Positions 36,767 through 46,088 of a stretch of DNA of 64,000 bases are shown piece after piece. The position numbers were made by a program, and so were the translations under genes. The stretch is from Rhizobium sp. R635 (GTDB lineage: Bacteria > Pseudomonadota > Alphaproteobacteria > Rhizobiales > Rhizobiaceae), in assembly GCF_002211285.1 (NCBI RefSeq), contig NZ_LOKX01000010.1, forward strand, positions 1 through 64,000. The letters run 5' to 3'. Numbering within the stretch: position 1 is the first letter of the stretch; each line of letters starts with the position of its first letter. The notes beneath the pieces were generated by a model. The model made no database searches and was not told the origin of the DNA. It saw only the letters and a list, made by a program, of their open reading frames with translations.

Positions 36767-38983
36767 CTAGAGGAAGCTCTGCGGATCGATATCGAGCTGC
36801 ACCTGCACCGATCCGCGCTCCTTCGGCGCTTGCGACAGCATCGCCCGCAGGAAACCCTGCATGTCCGAATTCCGCCGCCCATGCACCAGAAGGCGGAAGC
36901 GGTGACGGCCGCGCACCAGCGCGAGCGGCGCCTCCGCCGGGCCGAGCACGGAGATGCCGGAGACCTGCGGAGCGGCGTTTCGCATGCCGCGCGCATGGTT
37001 TTCGGCGTCGTGGCGCGTTTCGGCCGAAACGATGATCGAGGCGAGCCTGCCGAAGGGCGGCAGCGCGGCGCGTTCGCGCTCGGTGATCTCACGGTCGTAG
37101 AAGGCGCCGGAATCCCCTGACACGATCGCCTGCATGACGGGATGCTGCGGCTGGTAGGTCTGCAGCAGCCCATGGCTCTTGAGGCCGGTGCGCCCGGCGC
37201 GGCCGGTCACCTGCGACAGCAGCTGGAAGGTGCGCTCGGCTGCGCGGGGATCGCCATTGGCAAGGCCGAGATCGGCGTCGACGATGCCGACCAGCGTCAT
37301 CAGCGGAAAATTGTGCCCCTTGGCGACGAGCTGTGTGCCGATGACGATATCCGCCTCACCCTTGGCGATCGCTTCCAGCTCCAGCCGCAGCCGCTTCACT
37401 CCGCCCATGATATCGGAGGAGAGAACGATGGTGCGGGCCTCGGGAAAATGCCGCTCCACCTCTTCGGCGATCCGCTCGACACCCGGGCCGCAGGCGACCA
37501 GATGGTCGAGCGTGCCGCATTCCGGGCAGGCTTCCGGGGTGCGCTCGGCATGGCCGCATTGATGGCATTGCAGCTGCTTGCGGAAGCGGTGCTCCACCAG
37601 CCAGCTCGAACATTGCGGGCATTGGAACCGGTGGCCGCAGACCCGGCAGAGCGTCAGCGGCGCATAGCCCCGCCGGTTGAGAAAGAGCAGCGCCTGTTCG
37701 CGTTTCTCCACCGTCTTGCCGATCGCCCGGATCAAGACCGGCGACAGGAAGCCGCCGCGCTCCGGCGCGTGCCTGCGCATATCGATGAGATGCAGATCGG
37801 GCAGCGCGGCATCGCCGAATCGTGTCGGCAGATGGACCGTGCTGTAGCGGCCGCTCTGCCCGTTGACCTGGCTTTCGACCGATGGCGTCGCCGACACCAG
37901 GATGACGGGAAAATCGCCGATGCGGCCGCGCACGACGGCCATGTCGCGGGCATTGTAGAAGACGCGGTCCTCCTGCTTGTAGGCGGGGTCGTGCTCCTCG
38001 TCGACGATGATGAGGCCGAGATCCTCGAAGGGCAGAAAGAGCGCCGAGCGCGCACCGGCCACGACGCGCACTTCGCCGGTCACCGCCTGGCGCCAGACTT
38101 TCTCACGCGTGCGCGGCGCCAGATCGGAATGCCATTCGGCCGGCTTTGCGCCGAAGCGATCCTGGAAGCGCTCCAGGAAGCTGGCCGTCAGCGCGATTTC
38201 CGGCAGCAGGATCAGCACCTGCTTGCCGCGCTTCAACGTCTCGGCAACCGCTTCGAAATAGACCTCGGTCTTGCCGGAACCGGTCACTCCGTCGATCAGC
38301 GATACCGAAAATTCGCCCTTGCGGACATCGTCGACGATCTCCGAAGCCGCCTGCCTCTGCGGCCCTTCGAGGCGGGCGGCGGCAAAATCGGGATCCGGCA
38401 CTGCCACGACCGCCGGCGGCGGCAGAAACACCGTCTCGAAGATGCCGAGCGTGATCAACCCGTCGACGACACTCGTCGAAACACCGGCGGCATGTGCCAG
38501 GCCGCTGCGCGTCCAGGATAAGCCGTCGGAGGCGGCATCGAGAACCCGGGCGCGCGCCGGCGTCATCCGCTCCGGTTCGCCGCCGACGAGCTTCAGCCCC
38601 TCCACCATCGGCTCCGGTTCAAAGGCGTTCGGCGCCCTCAGCGCCATGCGGGCGACGAGGCCGGGAGGCGAAAGCGTATAGGTCGCCACCCAGTCGATGA
38701 AATCCCGCATCTCCTTGGCAAGCGGCGGGCAGTCGAAGACGTGGCTGATCGGCCTGAGCTTCTTCGGATCGACGCCATCCTCGCCACCGTCCCAGACGAC
38801 GCCGATCACCTGCCGCGGCCCGAGCGGCACCTGCACGACCGAGCCGGGCTCGACCGCCATGCCCTCCGGCACGGAATAGGAATAGGGTTTCGGCGCCGGC
38901 ATCGGCACCAGCACCGGAACCGTGCGGTTCGCGGGCGGTGCCTCGAAAAGCGCGCCAAAGAGATCGGACGAATCTGTGCTCAT
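36767..38983 (-). CDS. priA: Primosomal protein N' (replication restart helicase)
   Basis: A 738-residue superfamily-2 helicase that reloads the replisome at stalled forks. It has an N-terminal DNA-binding domain, Walker A GVTGSGKTEVYFEAV, a DEEH box (IVDEEHDPAYKQ), and the zinc-binding insertion with eight cysteines in four CxxC pairs (from CRVCGHRFQCPQC to CPECG). The C-terminal VTGRAGRTGLKSHGLLQTYQP is also typical. The start at MSTDSSDLFG is preferred; an upstream ATG at 39076 would add 31 unusual residues. Neither start has a strong ribosome-binding site. Confidence 0.96.
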   Translation of the reverse strand: MSTDSSDLFGALFEAPPANRTVPVLVPMPAPKPYSYSVPEGMAVEPGSVVQVPLGPRQVIGVVWDGGEDGVDPKKLRPISHVFDCPPLAKEMRDFIDWVATYTLSPPGLVARMALRAPNAFEPEPMVEGLKLVGGEPERMTPARARVLDAASDGLSWTRSGLAHAAGVSTSVVDGLITLGIFETVFLPPPAVVAVPDPDFAAARLEGPQRQAASEIVDDVRKGEFSVSLIDGVTGSGKTEVYFEAVAETLKRGKQVLILLPEIALTASFLERFQDRFGAKPAEWHSDLAPRTREKVWRQAVTGEVRVVAGARSALFLPFEDLGLIIVDEEHDPAYKQEDRVFYNARDMAVVRGRIGDFPVILVSATPSVESQVNGQSGRYSTVHLPTRFGDAALPDLHLIDMRRHAPERGGFLSPVLIRAIGKTVEKREQALLFLNRRGYAPLTLCRVCGHRFQCPQCSSWLVEHRFRKQLQCHQCGHAERTPEACPECGTLDHLVACGPGVERIAEEVERHFPEARTIVLSSDIMGGVKRLRLELEAIAKGEADIVIGTQLVAKGHNFPLMTLVGIVDADLGLANGDPRAAERTFQLLSQVTGRAGRTGLKSHGLLQTYQPQHPVMQAIVSGDSGAFYDREITERERAALPPFGRLASIIVSAETRHDAENHARGMRNAAPQVSGISVLGPAEAPLALVRGRHRFRLLVHGRRNSDMQGFLRAMLSQAPKERGSVQVQLDIDPQSFL

Positions 38984-39136
38984 CGCGCGAGACCATGCCC
39001 GCAAATCATTGGAATTGGAACCGCAAAGACGGACATGCGCGCCAGGCAACGGACGTGGATAAGGGTTGCTGGGCACGCGATGGAGCGCATAGATTGCCGG
39101 GACGATTTATTCGACCGCTGAATCGGAGAGGAACGA

Positions 39137-40069
39137 ATGGCTAGACTGACCGAAGATGCCAAGGGTGTCTATGTAATCGCCGTAACACCCTTCACCGACG
39201 ACGGCGCGCTGGATCTTGCCAGCGTCGACAGCATGGTCGATTTCTACGAGAGCGCCGGCGTCACCGGCCTGACGGTCCTCGGCCAGCTCGGCGAAGCACC
39301 GAAGCTGACGGCCGAGGAATCGCGCCTGGTGGTCGAGCGTGTGCTGAAGCGCCTCGACGGGCGTCTTCCCGTCGTCGTCGGCGTGTCGGCTCCAGGGCTT
39401 GCGCCGATGCGCGAACTTGCCGAAGCCGTCATGGGCGCGGGCGCCGCGGGCGTCATGGTCGCGCCGCCCTGGACCGTCAGGACCGACGATCAGGCCTTCT
39501 CCTTTTACCAGTCGGTCGGCGAAGCGCTTGGTGACACGCCCTTCGTGCTGCAGGATTATCCGCTCACGACGAATGTGACGATCGCGCCTGGTGTCATCGA
39601 GCGCATCGTCAGGGACGTGCCCAATTGCGTCATGCTCAAGCATGAGGATTGGCCGGGCCTTGCGAAGATATCAGCGCTTCGCGCCGCCAGCGGCAGCGGC
39701 GCCATGCGGCGCATCTCGATCCTCTGCGGCAATGGCGGGCTTTTCCTGCCCGAAGAAATGGGACGCGGCGCCGATGGAGCCATGACCGGCTTCTGCTATC
39801 CCGAGATGATGGTCGGCGTCGTCGAAGCCTATGGCGCCGGCAACCCCGATCGCGCTCATGAGATCTTCGACGCCTATCTGCCGCTCGCCCGCTATGAACA
39901 GCAGCAGGGCATCGGCCTCGCCTGCCGCAAATATGTGCTTGCCAAGCGCGGCGTCATCAAGTCGGCCGCCCTGCGCAAGCCGGGCGCCAAGCTCTCGGCG
40001 CTCGATATCGCCGATGTCGAGCGGCTGCTGGCGCGCCAGGCCCTCCGCCTCAAGGAGATCGGGGCATGA
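39137..40069 (+). CDS. Dihydrodipicolinate synthase family aldolase
   Basis: A 310-residue TIM-barrel class I aldolase of the DapA/NanA family. The Schiff-base lysine is in NCVMLKHEDWPG near residue 170 and the proton-relay tyrosine is in LQDYPLTTNV near residue 140. VLGQLGEAPKLTAEE replaces the usual GTTGE motif of true DapA, so this is probably not the lysine-pathway enzyme but a sugar-acid or related aldolase. GGAGAGGAA precedes the ATG. It is divergent from priA. Confidence 0.85.
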   Translation: MARLTEDAKGVYVIAVTPFTDDGALDLASVDSMVDFYESAGVTGLTVLGQLGEAPKLTAEESRLVVERVLKRLDGRLPVVVGVSAPGLAPMRELAEAVMGAGAAGVMVAPPWTVRTDDQAFSFYQSVGEALGDTPFVLQDYPLTTNVTIAPGVIERIVRDVPNCVMLKHEDWPGLAKISALRAASGSGAMRRISILCGNGGLFLPEEMGRGADGAMTGFCYPEMMVGVVEAYGAGNPDRAHEIFDAYLPLARYEQQQGIGLACRKYVLAKRGVIKSAALRKPGAKLSALDIADVERLLARQALRLKEIGA

Positions 40070-40132
40070 CGCCCGGCAAGAGTGACGATTTCATGATAAC
40101 AGGTGACGGGTCTGCCACATGCGCCGGCTTGT

Positions 40133-41086
40133 TTAGACGGCAGGAACCGGCATCTCCCGGCCTTCCACTGCTTCAACCGGCAGGCCGACCGGTATGAAGG
40201 TCGCGTCACCACCTGCCGAGAGATCGTGCACCGTATGCCTCTCCAGCACCTTCGTCACCTCGTTGAGGTCGCCGTCCAGATGTTCGGCCGGAATGAGATT
40301 GCCGATCACGAAATCGAAGCGGTCGCCGCGTTTGTTCAGCAGTTCGTGAAAAACGGTCATGTCGCGAAGTTCCGTCGACCATTTCGCCAGCCAATAGAAC
40401 AGGCCGGAATTGCGCGCCGTCATATGGACGGGAAGGATCGGCAGATTGTATTTGCGCGCCAGCCCGACGGCCGAGGTCTTCCAGGGGCGTTCGTTCAGCC
40501 GGCCGTTCGCCCAGTAGGCGATGCGGCCCGAGGGAAAGAGCACCGTCGCCTTGCCTTCCCTCACCGCATGGTTCGTCAGCTGCAGCGTCTCGCGCGCCTT
40601 GAGCTTGCTCTTGTGCTCCTCCCGCCATTCCACAGGGATGATCATCTCGGCAAAGCGCGGATTGACCCGGATCGCGTCGCGGTTGGCGAAGAACATCATA
40701 TCCGGCCGGCGCGCTTTCAGGAGATCGAAGACAGCGACGCCGTCGGCAATGCCTGTGGGATGATTGCTGACGAGGATGAAGCCGCCGCTACTGGGAATGC
40801 GTTCGCCATTGGCGACGCCGATATCGAGCTTCAGCACGTCGCTCAGATATTCGAACGACTGGAAACCCGGCATCTTGGCAACCGCATTGGCGAATTCGAT
40901 CGCCTTGCCGTAGCGCAGCAGCGTGTAGAGGAACGGCCGCATCGCAGGCCAGAGCGGATGTTTCACGATCCTCTGGCCGCGTTCGGCAATCAGCGTATCG
41001 ACGATGTGACCAGGTCTTCCATGCGAGACGAGAGCGATCGCTTCCGCGAGCTGTCCGAAAGCCGTCATGGAATCGCGCCGTGCCAT
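40133..41086 (-). CDS. PlsC-type lysophospholipid acyltransferase
   Basis: A 317-residue glycerolipid acyltransferase-like protein. The catalytic HX4D motif is SNHPTGIADG (near residue 108), followed by a FPSGRIAYW block in place of the usual FPEGTRS, and a PVHMTARNSG motif. It probably acylates a lysolipid or an ornithine-lipid type acceptor at the inner membrane, but the altered motif II makes the substrate uncertain. AGGA lies before the ATG. It is divergent from xerC. Confidence 0.8.
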   Translation of the reverse strand: MARRDSMTAFGQLAEAIALVSHGRPGHIVDTLIAERGQRIVKHPLWPAMRPFLYTLLRYGKAIEFANAVAKMPGFQSFEYLSDVLKLDIGVANGERIPSSGGFILVSNHPTGIADGVAVFDLLKARRPDMMFFANRDAIRVNPRFAEMIIPVEWREEHKSKLKARETLQLTNHAVREGKATVLFPSGRIAYWANGRLNERPWKTSAVGLARKYNLPILPVHMTARNSGLFYWLAKWSTELRDMTVFHELLNKRGDRFDFVIGNLIPAEHLDGDLNEVTKVLERHTVHDLSAGGDATFIPVGLPVEAVEGREMPVPAV

Positions 41087-41226
41087 GAAAGATCCTGTCT
41101 ATGGGGCATAAAGCTATCGCAGTAGAATATGATCTGGGGATGACAAAGGTTTGGCCGGCATTAGCAATTCCATAACCGTTCCTGCTTCAAATTGGCGGAC
41201 TTGAAGGCAAATTCAAGGCCAGAGAC

Positions 41227-42162
41227 GTGAACGAACTCTTGATCATCGCCGATCCGCGCCTGATGGCCGAGCGGGCCGCGTGGCTCGAAAACCTCGCCCG
41301 CGAGCGCCGCCTTTCCGAGCATACGCTCGATGCCTATGAGCGCGACACCCGCCAGTTCCTGACCTTCCTGACCGGCCATCTCGCCGGGCCGGCCACACTC
41401 GCCGATATCAGGGAATTGCGCCCTGCCGATTTCCGCGCATTCCTCGCGGCCCGGCGCAAGCAGGGCTCCGGCGCCCGCTCGCTCGGCCGCAATCTCGCCG
41501 GCCTCCGCTCGCTGCTACGCCATCTCGAAAAGAAAGGGCTGGTCAATGCTGCCGGCGCCGGCGCGATCCGCTCGCCGAAACAGCCGAAATCGCTGCCCAA
41601 GCCGCTCTCCGACACGCAGGCGATCACCGTCGTCAGCGACGAAGCCCAGCTCCATGACGAACCTTGGATCGCAGCGCGCGATGCGGCTGTCATGACGCTG
41701 CTCTACGGCTGCGGCCTGCGCATCTCCGAAGCGCTGGATCTCACCCCCGCCGACCTGCAAAAGGGCGCAACGGCGCTGCGCATCACCGGCAAAGGCAACA
41801 AGACGCGGCTTGTGCCGCTGCTCTCAGTGGTTTTCGACGCCGTCGAGAAATATCGCACGCTCTGCCCGTACCATCTCGAAAGCGGCGAACCGCTGTTTCG
41901 CGGCGCCCGCGGCGGCAGGCTGCAGCCGGCGATCATCCAGCGGGCCATGCAGAAGCTGCGCAGCGCCTTCGGCCTGCCGGAGACGGCGACGCCCCATGCG
42001 CTTCGTCACTCCTTCGCCACCCACCTGCTCGCCGGCGGCGGCGATCTGCGCACCATCCAGGAACTGCTCGGCCATGCCAGCCTTTCCACGACGCAGGTCT
42101 ATACCGGCGTCGATGCGTCGCGGCTGCTGGAGGTGTATGATCGCGCCCATCCGCGGGCCTAG
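41227..42162 (+). CDS. xerC: Tyrosine recombinase XerC
   Basis: A 311-residue tyrosine recombinase that resolves chromosome dimers at dif with XerD. The N-terminal SAM-like domain (about 10-110) is followed by the catalytic residues: Arg in LLYGCGLRISEAL, Lys in ITGKGNKTR, HALRHSFATHLL, GHASLSTTQVYTGV with the nucleophilic Tyr. The start is a GTG at 41227; an ATG at 41263 would shorten it by 12 residues. Housekeeping context (priA, lpdA nearby) supports XerC rather than a phage integrase. Confidence 0.9.
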   Translation: MNELLIIADPRLMAERAAWLENLARERRLSEHTLDAYERDTRQFLTFLTGHLAGPATLADIRELRPADFRAFLAARRKQGSGARSLGRNLAGLRSLLRHLEKKGLVNAAGAGAIRSPKQPKSLPKPLSDTQAITVVSDEAQLHDEPWIAARDAAVMTLLYGCGLRISEALDLTPADLQKGATALRITGKGNKTRLVPLLSVVFDAVEKYRTLCPYHLESGEPLFRGARGGRLQPAIIQRAMQKLRSAFGLPETATPHALRHSFATHLLAGGGDLRTIQELLGHASLSTTQVYTGVDASRLLEVYDRAHPRA

Positions 42163-42163
42163 T

Positions 42164-42208
42164 GCATGTCGCCCAAAAGTGTGCAGCGGTTTTGGGACAA
42201 CGACATGC
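42164..42208. repeat. Palindromic intergenic repeat, RIME-like
   Basis: GCATGTCG (42164-42171) and CGACATGC (42201-42208) are inverted copies around CCAAAA...TTTTGG. It begins two bases after the xerC stop. Near-identical sequences are common between genes in rhizobial genomes, from memory. It may serve as a 3' stem for xerC. Confidence 0.65.
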
Positions 42209-42272
42209 ATATGGGCATAAGTTTTCGTTAACGCATTCTCTTAAAGGAATATGCGCAAGCCGGGCGTAGAGC

Positions 42273-43382
42273 ATGAAACGCATAAGGCATGTAGGGAATA
42301 CCATCGTGACGACATCAATCGGCCGCCGGACGTTTCATCTCGTAGCGCCGGGCAACCTGCTGCTCTGGTTGATCGCAGCCTTTCACATGCTGCTTCTCGC
42401 AGCCCTGTTTGCCGGTCTTTTGACTGCACGGCCGGCGACCGCCGCCGAGGAGGCCTGCACCGGCCGGAACCTGATGGCCGAGCTGCGGCAGAACGACCCG
42501 GCCCGCTATGCCGAGGCGCTGAAGGAAGCCGATGCGACGCCAAACGGCAAGGGCATCTTCTGGAAGATCGAGAAGCCGGGTATCCGGCCTTCCTGGCTGC
42601 TCGGCAGCATGCATGTCACCGACCCGCGCGTGCTTGCCCTGCCGCCGCGCGCCCAGGCCGCTCACGACGCAGCCGATACGATCATCATCGAATCCGACGA
42701 GATTCTCGATGAACGCAAAGCAACCGCCGCCCTGCTCGCAAGGCCTGAGCTGACGATGTTCACCGACGGCACGACGATCGACAAGCTGCTCTCGCCGGAG
42801 GATTACCAGCGCCTGGAAGCCGGCCTCAAGCAGCGCGGCATCCCGCTCGGCGCCGTCTCCCGCATGCGGCCGTGGATGATCTCAAGCGCCGTCGCCCTGC
42901 CGGCCTGCGAAATCGCCCGCAAGGCGAAAGGCGTGAAATTTCTTGACCAGAAGATCGCGGCCGACGCTGCTGCCGAAGGCAAGACGGTCAAGGGGCTGGA
43001 AACCCTTGCCGAGCAGATCCAGGCCATGGCCGACCTGCCGGTCGAATTTCATATGAAGTCGCTGATCGAGACGCTGGAACTCGGCGACAAGATGAACGAC
43101 GTCGTCGAAACGATGACCGATCTCTATCTTTCCGGCGATATCGGCATGACGATGCCGATGCTGAAGACCGTGACGCCGGAAGACGAGGGCGACACCAGCG
43201 ACTATGCCGCCTTCGAACAGCGCGTCATCCTCGACCGTAACCAGGTAATGGCCGAACGTGCGGCCCCCATTCTCGACGGCGGCAACGTCTTCATGGCCGT
43301 CGGCGCCCTGCACCTGCCCGGCGAACAAGGCGTCGTCGAACTGCTGCGCAAGCAGGGCTTTACCGTCACCGCGGTCAACTGA
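42273..43382 (+). CDS. TraB/GumN family protein
   Basis: A protein of up to 369 residues. A membrane or signal segment at about 28-55 ends near ATAAE. The mature part has the family hallmark SWLLGSMHVTDPRVLALPP and, near the end, VFMAVGALHLPGEQGVVELLRKQGF; both are the paired GxxH motifs of the TIKI/TraB/GumN metalloprotease-like fold. Role in bacteria is unknown, probably periplasmic. The ATG at 42273 has a weak site; a GTG at 42306 preceded by AGGGA is an alternative. Confidence 0.86.
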   Translation: MKRIRHVGNTIVTTSIGRRTFHLVAPGNLLLWLIAAFHMLLLAALFAGLLTARPATAAEEACTGRNLMAELRQNDPARYAEALKEADATPNGKGIFWKIEKPGIRPSWLLGSMHVTDPRVLALPPRAQAAHDAADTIIIESDEILDERKATAALLARPELTMFTDGTTIDKLLSPEDYQRLEAGLKQRGIPLGAVSRMRPWMISSAVALPACEIARKAKGVKFLDQKIAADAAAEGKTVKGLETLAEQIQAMADLPVEFHMKSLIETLELGDKMNDVVETMTDLYLSGDIGMTMPMLKTVTPEDEGDTSDYAAFEQRVILDRNQVMAERAAPILDGGNVFMAVGALHLPGEQGVVELLRKQGFTVTAVN

Positions 43383-43394
43383 ACCGGGAGACGG

Positions 43395-43895
43395 TCAGCC
43401 GAGCGTCATGCGGCGCAGCACATTGCTTTTCCAATAGAACTGATGGACGAGCGCGCCGGCGACATGGGCCGCGATCAGCGCCCAGAGAACGATCTTCAGG
43501 ACATCCGCGTGGAGGAAACCGGCAGGATCGATGCCGAAATAGTAGGCGGCAATGCCAGAAAGCGGCATCGCGAAGATCAGGATATAGAGCCCTGAATGGG
43601 CAAGCTTCGCCGCGAGACGGAAGATCGCCGGCTCCCGAGAAACCTCGGGCGGCACACCCTTGATAAAGCGCAGACAGAGCCGGAGGACGGCGAGCAGCAG
43701 AATGGCGATGCCGACATAGGCATGGATATTGGCCGACGCGATCTGCTCGGGTGTCGGCACCTGGCCTCTGCGAACGAGCCGGTGCCAGATGTTCATTCCG
43801 TCGGGAAAGAGCAGGTTGAAGAAGATCAGCAGCGCCACCGCCCAGTGAAGGAAACGCTGGCTGAGACTGTAGCTCATGATGGATGACTGCTGCAT
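43395..43895 (-). CDS. Cytochrome b561-type protein
   Basis: A 166-residue four-helix membrane protein of the cytochrome b561 (CybB) family. Haem-ligand histidines are seen in RFLHWAVALLIF, NIHAYVGIAILLL, KLAHSGLYILIF and AHVAGALVHQFYW. It probably transfers electrons between quinol or superoxide and haem in the inner membrane. A GGGGAT site precedes the ATG at 43895. It is convergent with the TraB/GumN gene. Confidence 0.88.
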   Translation of the reverse strand: MQQSSIMSYSLSQRFLHWAVALLIFFNLLFPDGMNIWHRLVRRGQVPTPEQIASANIHAYVGIAILLLAVLRLCLRFIKGVPPEVSREPAIFRLAAKLAHSGLYILIFAMPLSGIAAYYFGIDPAGFLHADVLKIVLWALIAAHVAGALVHQFYWKSNVLRRMTLG

Positions 43896-43941
43896 TTCTT
43901 GATCCCCGCCAGATGCCCCAACTTTGCTCTAGGCAACAACT

Positions 43942-43973
43942 AAAACAGCCGCTTGCCTTCCGGCAAGCGGCTG
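43942..43973 (-). terminator. Terminator of the TCA operon after lpdA
   Basis: CAGCCGCTTGCC and GGCAAGCGGCTG form a perfect 12-bp stem (43946-43957 with 43962-43973) with a four-base loop. On the minus strand it is followed by TTTTAG. It lies 25 bases after the lpdA stop and probably ends the mdh-to-lpdA transcript. Confidence 0.9.
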
Positions 43974-43998
43974 CGCGCTTCATTACGAAGATGTAAGC

Positions 43999-45405
43999 TT
44001 ACATATGGATCGGCTTGAAGAAGGTCGCGAGCGCGGCTTCCTTCACGGCTTCGGACATCGTCGGATGCGCATGGCAGGACCGGCCAAGATCTTCCGACGA
44101 ACCGCCGAACTCCATCAGAACGGCGATCTCGTGGATCATTTCGCCGGCGCCGAAGCCGACGATATGGCCGCCGAGAACGCGGTCGGTTTCCTTGTCGGCG
44201 AGGATCTTGACGAAACCGTCGGTCGCCAGCATCGCGCGGGCGCGGCCGTTTGCCGTGAACGGGAACTTGCCGACCTTATAGGCGACGCCTGCCGCCTTCA
44301 GCTCTTCCTCGGTCTTGCCGACAGACGCGACTTCCGGCTGGGTATAGACGACGCTCGGGATGACCTCGTAATTGACGTGGCCATGCTGGCCGGCGAGGAT
44401 TTCGGCCAGCGCCACGCCCTCGTCTTCCGCCTTGTGCGCCAGCATCGGCCCCTTCACCACGTCGCCGATCGCATAGATGCCGGCGACATTGGTCTTGAAG
44501 TGACCGTCGATCTCGACGCGGCCGCGATTGTCGAGCGCCACACCTGCCTCTTCGAGGCCGAGACCCGCCGTATAAGGCTTGCGGCCGGTGGCGATCAGCA
44601 CGGCGTCGGCTTCGAGCGTCACGGCGTCGCCGCCCTTGACCGGTTCGAAAGTGACCTTGGCGCCCTTGCCGCCCTTTTCGACGCCGGTGACTTTGGCGCC
44701 GAGATTGAAATCGATACCCTGCTTGGCCAGCATGCGCTGGAACTGCTTGGAAACTTCGCCGTCCATGCCGCCGAGGATGGTGTCGAGATATTCGACGACG
44801 GTGACCTTGGCGCCGAGGCGCGACCAGACCGAGCCGAGTTCGAGGCCGATGACGCCGCCGCCGACGACGATCAGCGTTTCCGGCACCTTCTCCAGCGCGA
44901 TGCCGCCGGTGGAGGAAATGATGGTCTTTTCATCGATCTCGACCTGCACGCCGGGAATGCCGGCGACATCGGAGCCGGTGGCGATGACGATGTTCTTGCT
45001 CTCGATCTCCTGCACCTTGCCGTCCTCGGCGGTGACGGAAACCTTGCCGGCCGAGACGATCTTGCCGGTGCCCTGGAAGGTATCGATCTTGTTCTTCTTG
45101 AAGAGGAAGGCGACGCCGTCGACGTTCGACTTCACCGTCGCATCCTTATGCGCCATCATATTGGCGAGGTTGAGCGTCGGCGCCGGCACGTCGATGCCGA
45201 GCGTGCCCAATCCATGGCCGGCCTGATGGAACATTTCGGAAGCATGCAGCAGCGCCTTGGACGGGATGCAGCCGACGTTCAGGCAGGTGCCGCCATAGGT
45301 CGCGCGCTTTTCGACGACGGCGACCTTGAGGCCGAGCTGGGCTGCCTTGACGGCGCAGACGTAGCCGCCAGGGCCGGTTCCGATAATGATGACATCGTAG
45401 GACAT
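43999..45405 (-). CDS. lpdA: Dihydrolipoyl dehydrogenase (E3)
   Basis: A 468-residue flavoprotein that reoxidises dihydrolipoamide in the 2-oxoglutarate dehydrogenase complex, reducing NAD+. The redox disulfide is in GGTCLNVGCIPSKALLH (near residues 41-54), an NAD-binding GGGVIGLELGSVWSRLG follows, and the C-terminal HAHPTMSEAVKEA carries the catalytic His-Glu pair. It lies at the end of the TCA operon, separated from sucB by four inserted genes. Confidence 0.97.
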   Translation of the reverse strand: MSYDVIIIGTGPGGYVCAVKAAQLGLKVAVVEKRATYGGTCLNVGCIPSKALLHASEMFHQAGHGLGTLGIDVPAPTLNLANMMAHKDATVKSNVDGVAFLFKKNKIDTFQGTGKIVSAGKVSVTAEDGKVQEIESKNIVIATGSDVAGIPGVQVEIDEKTIISSTGGIALEKVPETLIVVGGGVIGLELGSVWSRLGAKVTVVEYLDTILGGMDGEVSKQFQRMLAKQGIDFNLGAKVTGVEKGGKGAKVTFEPVKGGDAVTLEADAVLIATGRKPYTAGLGLEEAGVALDNRGRVEIDGHFKTNVAGIYAIGDVVKGPMLAHKAEDEGVALAEILAGQHGHVNYEVIPSVVYTQPEVASVGKTEEELKAAGVAYKVGKFPFTANGRARAMLATDGFVKILADKETDRVLGGHIVGFGAGEMIHEIAVLMEFGGSSEDLGRSCHAHPTMSEAVKEAALATFFKPIHM

Positions 45406-45429
45406 TGCTTTTTCCCTTTGGATTATCGT

Positions 45430-46068
45430 TTAGTCGGCCGCGCGCGTAAGCGCGAGGCGGAAGCCGAAGCCGACGAGTGCTGCTCCGGTAATGCGGTTGA
45501 ACCATTTGCCGCTGGCGATGAAGCGGTCACGGATCGCCTTGACCGTGAAGAAATAGGAGACGCCGGCAAACCACGCGACCAGCGCCGTCGCCATGCCGAT
45601 GCCGTAGGAGAACTGGATCAGAACAGGCGTGTCGTGATGCACCAGCGTCGAAAACAGCGACAGGAAGAACAGCACCGGCTTCGGGTTCAGCGCATTGGTG
45701 ATGAAGCCCATGCCGAGGCATTTCAGCATCGAGACCGGCTTGCGGTCTTCGGCCGTTACCTCGATCTCGCTCACCTTGAAACCAGGCTCGCGGAACGACT
45801 TGATGCCGAGATAGACGAGATAGGCGACACCCGCCCATTTGATCATCGCAAACAGCATCAGCGATTTCGACACGATGAGGCCGAGGCCGAGAATGGTGTA
45901 GCTGATATGGAAGAGCAGGGAAAAGCCCATGCCGAGCCCGGTCATGATGGCGGCGCGACGCCCGTGCACGATGCTCTGGCGCAGGATAACGGCGAAATCG
46001 GCGCCCGGCACGACGATGAAGATCGAGAAAACGGCCATCAGGCCAAGGAATTCGAGAATATACTGCAT
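45430..46068 (-). CDS. LysE-family amino-acid exporter-like protein
   Basis: A 212-residue membrane protein of the LysE/RhtB family with about six helices. The start FLGLMAVFSIFIVVPGADFAVILRQSI carries the family's P-G-[PA] motif, and GMGFITNALNPKPVLFFLSLFSTLV is the usual fourth-helix block. It would export an amino acid or similar solute; the substrate cannot be read. A GGACAGGG site precedes the ATG. It lies 24 bases upstream of lpdA and 20 bases after the SDR gene, within the operon. Confidence 0.85.
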   Translation of the reverse strand: MQYILEFLGLMAVFSIFIVVPGADFAVILRQSIVHGRRAAIMTGLGMGFSLLFHISYTILGLGLIVSKSLMLFAMIKWAGVAYLVYLGIKSFREPGFKVSEIEVTAEDRKPVSMLKCLGMGFITNALNPKPVLFFLSLFSTLVHHDTPVLIQFSYGIGMATALVAWFAGVSYFFTVKAIRDRFIASGKWFNRITGAALVGFGFRLALTRAAD

Positions 46069-46088
46069 ATCGTTTTTGCCCTGTCCTT

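Noticed and set aside
41227..42162. Tyrosine recombinase as a sign of a prophage or genomic island
   Set aside because: The sequence and the surrounding core genes fit the chromosomal XerC; no tRNA, att repeats or phage genes are nearby.
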